64,000 nucleotides of DNA from Candidatus Sulfopaludibacter sp. SbA3 (lineage in GTDB: Bacteria > Acidobacteriota > Terriglobia > Bryobacterales > Bryobacteraceae): contig CAMDED010000023.1 of the NCBI GenBank assembly GCA_945893365.1, forward strand, positions 1 to 64,000. Reading direction: 5' to 3'. The position numbers and the translations under genes are program-made. The notes under the pieces were generated by a model. The model searched no databases. It was not told where the DNA came from and saw only the letters and a list, made by a program, of their open reading frames with translations. How positions within the stretch are numbered: position 1 is the first letter of the stretch; every line of letters begins with the position of its first letter. Shown piece after piece: positions 62,159-64,000 of the stretch.

Positions 62159-63361
62159 ATGTCGAATCGAAAGAAGTCGCGATGGTACATATGGCTGCCT
62201 ATCCTGCTCTTAGCGCTGGGCGGCGGCGCGTACTTTTCTATCAAAGCCATCGGACGCACCTCAAACAAAATCGATCCCGAGAAAATCGTCAAAGTCGAGC
62301 GGGTAGACCTGGCCCGCTCGGTCGTAGCCACGGGGAAGATCGAACCAACCACGAAAGTCGAAGTAAAGTCCAAGGCAAGCGGGATCATTCTCCGTCTGCC
62401 GGTCAACGTTGGCGATTCCGTCCGCCGCGGCGACGTCATCTGCGAGCTGGACAAGAACGATCTGCAGCCCCGTCTGCGGGAAGCGCAGGCCGCGCTCGGC
62501 ATCGCCGAAGCCATGGTGACCAGCGCGCGCGCGGATCTGGAACGCTACCAGGTCGAAGCCGCCGGACCGGACGTTCCGTTCCTGAAGCGCGACATGCAGC
62601 GCGCGCACGACATGTTCAAGGAGGGCCTGATCGCTCAGAACGTCCGCGACGACTCCGAGAAGAATTACGAGATGGCGGTCAATCGCCAACGATCCGCCGT
62701 CGTTAATCTAGGGGTGGCGAGGGCGGCCATCGCGCGTTCGGAAGCGCAGCTTGAACAGTCGCGCGCTATCGTCTCCAGAACCGAAGAGGATCTTCGAAAC
62801 GCCACTATCGTTTCGCCGATCGACGGCGTGGTTCTTTCGCGCGACCGCGAAGTGGGCGACGCCGTCAGCTCGATCCTGACCATGGGCTCCGGCGCTACGC
62901 TCATCATGACGCTCGGCGACATGGCGGAGGTCTATGTAAAGGGAAAGTCCGACGAATCCGATATTGGAAAGATCTACCTGGGAATGCCGGCGCGGATCAC
63001 GGTGGAATCTTTCAAGAACGAGAAGTTCGCCGGCAAGGTGACGAAGCTCTCCCCGATGGGTGTCGAGAAGGATAACGTCACCACCTTCGAGGTGCGCGTT
63101 TCGATTTCGAACGTATCGGGCAAATTGCGCGCCCTCATGACGGCCAACGCGGAGTTGATTCTCGAGGACCGCAAGGGCGTGCTTGCGATTCCGGAAGGGG
63201 CCATCCTTTATAAGAAGGACAAGTCTACCGAGGTTGAGATTCCCGATCCGGCCTCGGAAAGCGGCAAGCGAAAAGTCGCCGTCGTCACGGGTGTAAGCAA
63301 CGGTTCGAAGACCGAGATCGCGAGCGGGCTGAAGGAAGGCCAGCAAGTGATCCTCCCTTAG
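62159..63361 (+). CDS. Periplasmic membrane-fusion protein (MacA/RND type)
   Basis: The ATG at 62159 has GGAG at 62149-62152 with good spacing, better than the ATG pair at 62144/62147. The 400-aa protein has an N-terminal anchor (about 9-31), a lipoyl half motif (KVEVKSKASGIILRLPVNVG), a long coiled-coil hairpin (about 95-195, rich in QLEQSRAIVSRTEEDL), the second lipoyl half (ATIVSPIDGVVLSRDREVGD) and beta-barrel domains. It bridges an inner-membrane pump to an outer-membrane channel. The MacB-like permease gene begins 15 bases later, so a MacAB-type tripartite exporter is likely. Confidence 0.92.
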   Translation: MSNRKKSRWYIWLPILLLALGGGAYFSIKAIGRTSNKIDPEKIVKVERVDLARSVVATGKIEPTTKVEVKSKASGIILRLPVNVGDSVRRGDVICELDKNDLQPRLREAQAALGIAEAMVTSARADLERYQVEAAGPDVPFLKRDMQRAHDMFKEGLIAQNVRDDSEKNYEMAVNRQRSAVVNLGVARAAIARSEAQLEQSRAIVSRTEEDLRNATIVSPIDGVVLSRDREVGDAVSSILTMGSGATLIMTLGDMAEVYVKGKSDESDIGKIYLGMPARITVESFKNEKFAGKVTKLSPMGVEKDNVTTFEVRVSISNVSGKLRALMTANAELILEDRKGVLAIPEGAILYKKDKSTEVEIPDPASESGKRKVAVVTGVSNGSKTEIASGLKEGQQVILP

Positions 63362-63375
63362 GGTTGCGATTCGCC

Positions 63376-64000
63376 ATGGATTACGCCAAAGAGCTGCTGC
63401 GCCAGGTGCTTTCGAACCTCGCGCGCAACAAATTGCGCAGCGTCCTGACTATGGCGGGCATCGCCTGGGGCGTCGCCTCGATCGTGCTCATTGTCGCCAT
63501 GGGCGATGGTTTCAAGCAGGGTCAGCGAAACAACACCAGGCAGCTCGGCGAAAATATCGTCATCGTGTTTCCAGGGCGCACCGAGAAGCAGGCCGGGGGC
63601 CGCCGCGCGGGCCGCCGGATTCGCCTCAACTACGACGATATACGCGACATCCGCACCGAATGCTACCGCGTTCGGACCGTCATCGGCGAGCTCGAAACTC
63701 AGGCGCGCGCCGCGAGCCCGTTCAACAGCGGCTCCTTCACCGTCAATGGAGTGGAACCGGAATACTCCAAGGTTCGCAGCGTGGAGGCGGGCGAAGGCCG
63801 GTTTCTCAACGAAGCCGACTCGGCGGAAGCCAGGCGCGTTTGCGTGCTGGGCGTCAACGTTCGCAAGCAATTGTTCGGAACTCGCGGTGCGGTCCTCGGA
63901 TCTCAGGTCCGGCTCAACGGCATTCCCTTCGAGATCGTCGGCCTGATGAAGGACAAGAAGCAGAACAGCAGCTACAGCGGACTGGATGTGGACAAGATCT
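63376..64000 (+). CDS. MacB-type ABC permease, 5' part (runs off the window)
   Basis: From ATG 63376 the frame stays open to the window end (208 codons). It begins with KELLRQVLSNLARNKLRSVL, the span TMAGIAWGVASIVLIVAMGD and then a MacB periplasmic core domain: NIVIVFPGRTEKQ, VNGVEPEYSKVRSVEAGEGR, RVCVLGVNVRKQLFG and VRLNGIPFEIVG. There is no fused ATPase domain at the N-terminus, so a separate ATPase is expected downstream. It pairs with the membrane-fusion protein just upstream. Confidence 0.9.
   Translation, partial: MDYAKELLRQVLSNLARNKLRSVLTMAGIAWGVASIVLIVAMGDGFKQGQRNNTRQLGENIVIVFPGRTEKQAGGRRAGRRIRLNYDDIRDIRTECYRVRTVIGELETQARAASPFNSGSFTVNGVEPEYSKVRSVEAGEGRFLNEADSAEARRVCVLGVNVRKQLFGTRGAVLGSQVRLNGIPFEIVGLMKDKKQNSSYSGLDVDKI

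Overview
The window reads as a chromosomal segment of an Acidobacteriota genome, most like the Solibacter/Bryobacter group. This is inferred from gene content, not from a database search. Supporting content: four very large Oar-type TonB-dependent receptors with N-terminal carboxypeptidase-regulatory domains, a PadR regulator paired with an ADOP-type macrolide-export-like permease, a DUF1592/DUF1552 pair, twin-arginine sulfatase and DUF1080 proteins, and many decayed IS fragments in high-GC DNA. No rRNA, tRNA or CRISPR array was seen.

Left part (1-6.7 kb) is an accessory patch. It holds the 3' end of an ISNCY-like element with tandem 25-bp terminal repeats and hairpins, a frameshifted IS630 transposase, then a compact operon: Tat-type NMT1/SsuA-like binding protein, SCO, membrane cupredoxin, and a small cytochrome c resembling the PuuD C-terminal domain. 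A second cupredoxin, an IS zinc-ribbon remnant and a dead Gfo/Idh/MocA 3' end follow.

6.7-19 kb: Oar receptor 1, a DUF104/PIN toxin-antitoxin pair whose toxin is frameshifted, succinate dehydrogenase sdhAB without a visible sdhC, an ADOP fragment, a LysE exporter, threonine catabolism (tdh-kbl), and a split transketolase. 19-23 kb: an inverted deletion derivative of the ISNCY end, a DUF6788 fragment, a frameshifted carboxymuconolactone-decarboxylase gene, an orphan PduT-like microcompartment shell protein, and two tandem KdpD N-terminal-domain proteins. 23.5-36.8 kb: DUF1552, DUF1592, purA, Oar receptor 2, DUF1080, a divergent regulatory locus (zinc-ribbon/HTH protein against an XRE plus inactive-S24 regulator and its partner), and mdh.

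36.8-46 kb: a frameshifted ADOP permease under PadR with a perfect 12-bp-arm palindrome at its promoter, an IS66 fragment, a tesA-ybbA-ybbP set in the divergent layout known from E. coli, and an MsbA-like ABC exporter. 46-64 kb: a HAF-repeat/PEP-CTERM protein cut by an in-frame TGA, rsmD, Oar receptor 3, a sulfatase, the chain xseB-ispA-tlyA-nadK-dicarboxylate symporter with overlapping genes, a class I-like tagatose-bisphosphate aldolase, Oar receptor 4, and a membrane-fusion protein plus a MacB-type permease that runs off the window.

The most unusual items are the binding protein/SCO/cupredoxin/cytochrome operon, the orphan PduT-like shell protein, the paired KdpD-N proteins with divergent ATPase motifs, the XRE/dead-S24 locus, and the two related IS ends in opposite orientation.
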